DNA of 29,684 nucleotides from Eubacterium sp. (GTDB taxonomy: Bacteria > Bacillota > Clostridia > Oscillospirales > Acutalibacteraceae), in the NCBI GenBank assembly GCA_029052085.1, contig JAIDJS010000335.1:1-29684 (forward strand), in the 5' to 3' direction. Every line of letters starts with the position of its first letter. Position 1 is the first letter of the stretch. Below, piece by piece: positions 28,752 to 29,684 of the stretch. The notes beneath the pieces were generated by a model that searched no databases, was not told the DNA's origin, and worked only from the letters and a program-made list of their open reading frames with translations. A program made the position numbers and the translations under genes.

Positions 28752-29591
28752 TTACTCTTTATTACATATGTTTATAATATTTATTTCGGGATGATTGAAT
28801 AATCGAAGCGGAAATTCCGAATTTCCAAGTCCTCTGCTAATGATAAGCCTTGGCTTTTCCCCGAAGCTTCCGCGTGCATATTTTGGGAACAGACCCTGAC
28901 CCGGGCTGAATACAGGTCCTATAAACGGTAAAATGAATTGTCCGCCATGGGCATGCCCTGAAAGCTGAAGGTCAAAATCGTATTGAGAATAATTGTTTTC
29001 TTTTACATTTTTAAAGTTCTCGGGAAAATGGCTCAAAACAATCTTGAATCCGTTGCATTTTTCAAGTTTGTCAAAATACGGCTTCATATCCTTATAAATG
29101 AATGTTCCATTTTTTCGTGCTTTATAATCTTCAAAGTCTGCCTGGTTTTCATCAAGTCCTAAAACGGTTATTTGGTTTCCGTTTATTATTTCTTCGGAAA
29201 TATCATTCAGCAGAACCGTAAATCCCAGATTGCTTAATTCTTTCATTAAATCATCGAAATAATCAAGTCGTCGTTCATGATTTCCTGTAATATAATAAAC
29301 AGGAGAAATACCTAACAGTTCTTTTCCTATTTCATACATTTTTTCTTTGTTTTTACCGTGGTCATTAATGAAATCACCGGTAATCATAATCATATCCGGT
29401 TTTATTTCTTTAAGCTTTTTAACTACCTTATGAAACGGCTTGGAATGTAAATCCGAAAGCTGGGCGATTTTTAAGCTGCTTTTTATTTTGCTGCTTTCTA
29501 TTCGGTATTCGGTTATGTCTATTTTATTATTCTGATAATAACAAAAAATAATGATGAAAACTATAATCGCTGAAATGAATATATATATCAT
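28752..29591 (-). CDS. Membrane-anchored metallophosphoesterase
   Basis: This 279-residue protein belongs to the calcineurin-like metallophosphoesterases of the YkuE/YaeI type, which hydrolyse phosphate esters outside or at the membrane. A single TM anchor spans about residues 2-18, with the catalytic domain after it. The metal residues are complete: D47 and H49 (LSDLHS), D73 (TGDFIND), N104-H105 (TGNHE), H188 (LSHFP), and H213 and H215 (SGHAHGGQ). The ATG at base 29591 (minus strand) has AAGAGGTG 6 bases upstream, so the GTG three codons earlier is inside the ribosome binding site and is rejected. It is the only gene on the minus strand here, convergent with the YigZ gene. A role in lipid or cell-wall precursor dephosphorylation is possible but not shown. 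Confidence 0.93.
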   Translation of the reverse strand: MIYIFISAIIVFIIIFCYYQNNKIDITEYRIESSKIKSSLKIAQLSDLHSKPFHKVVKKLKEIKPDMIMITGDFINDHGKNKEKMYEIGKELLGISPVYYITGNHERRLDYFDDLMKELSNLGFTVLLNDISEEIINGNQITVLGLDENQADFEDYKARKNGTFIYKDMKPYFDKLEKCNGFKIVLSHFPENFKNVKENNYSQYDFDLQLSGHAHGGQFILPFIGPVFSPGQGLFPKYARGSFGEKPRLIISRGLGNSEFPLRLFNHPEINIINICNKE

Positions 29592-29609
29592 AAATAACAC
29601 CTCTTTTTG

Positions 29610-29638
29610 ATGATAAACTGTATAAATTATTTAGTCAA
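29610..29638 (-). promoter_or_regulatory. Possible promoter of the phosphoesterase gene
   Basis: On the minus strand, TTGACT (29638-29633) and TATCAT (29615-29610) are separated by exactly 17 bases. Both boxes match well. The predicted transcript start near 29603 would fall inside the ribosome binding site of the gene, giving a near-leaderless message, so the call is tentative. Confidence 0.4.
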
Positions 29639-29684
29639 GATAAAAATTTTAATATAAATAAAGGAATTATGCACTATATTGCGT

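Overview
This window looks like chromosomal DNA from a low-GC Gram-positive bacterium of the class Clostridia, possibly an uncultured gut lineage near the Ruminococcaceae/Oscillospiraceae. The reasons are the AT-rich sequence, strong AGGAGG-type ribosome binding sites, TTGNNN-17-TATAAT-type promoters, AddAB instead of RecBCD, the zinc-cysteine form of ribosomal protein L31, tandem M42 aminopeptidases and a Firmicutes-type 'aluminum resistance/methionine gamma-lyase' protein. The exact genus cannot be read from the sequence. All genes are on the + strand except the last. I see no rRNA, tRNA, CRISPR array, transposase or phage gene.

Region 1 (1-2976) holds the 3' part of recN (DNA repair ATPase; its first codons lie left of the window) and tyrS (tyrosyl-tRNA synthetase), closed by a very strong intrinsic terminator.

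Region 2 (about 2978-10425) reads as one transcription unit: possible promoter plus inverted repeat, eight small accessory genes, a cytidine-deaminase-like gene, a family 31 glycoside hydrolase and a ProX/YbaK-type prolyl-tRNA deacylase, ended by a hairpin. The small genes encode a GNAT acetyltransferase fused to a DUF2441-like domain, an S51-type serine peptidase/amidotransferase-like protein, two more GNATs, a minimal nucleotidyltransferase, a four-cysteine protein of unknown function and a STAS/SpoIIAA-like protein. This accessory block (3029-7439) is the most unusual part of the window. It looks like a detoxification or small-molecule/RNA modification set, but its substrate is unknown.

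Region 3 (about 10473-27757) is a roughly 17 kb, tightly packed 11-gene run behind a good sigma-A promoter: ligA, an unknown two-TM membrane protein, murD, two M42 aminopeptidases, a GNAT, a PLP enzyme, a DUF2461 protein, a phosphohexomutase, addB and addA. Stops and starts overlap or nearly touch at every junction, and no internal terminator is visible. It combines DNA ligation and double-strand-break repair with cell-wall precursor synthesis and housekeeping hydrolases.

Region 4 (27758-29684) holds rpmE (L31) with its own promoter and terminator, a YigZ/IMPACT-family gene, a hairpin shared by convergent genes, and a minus-strand membrane-anchored metallophosphoesterase with a promoter very close to its start. 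The stretches between genes are all under about 130 bases and are mostly explained by these terminators and promoters.
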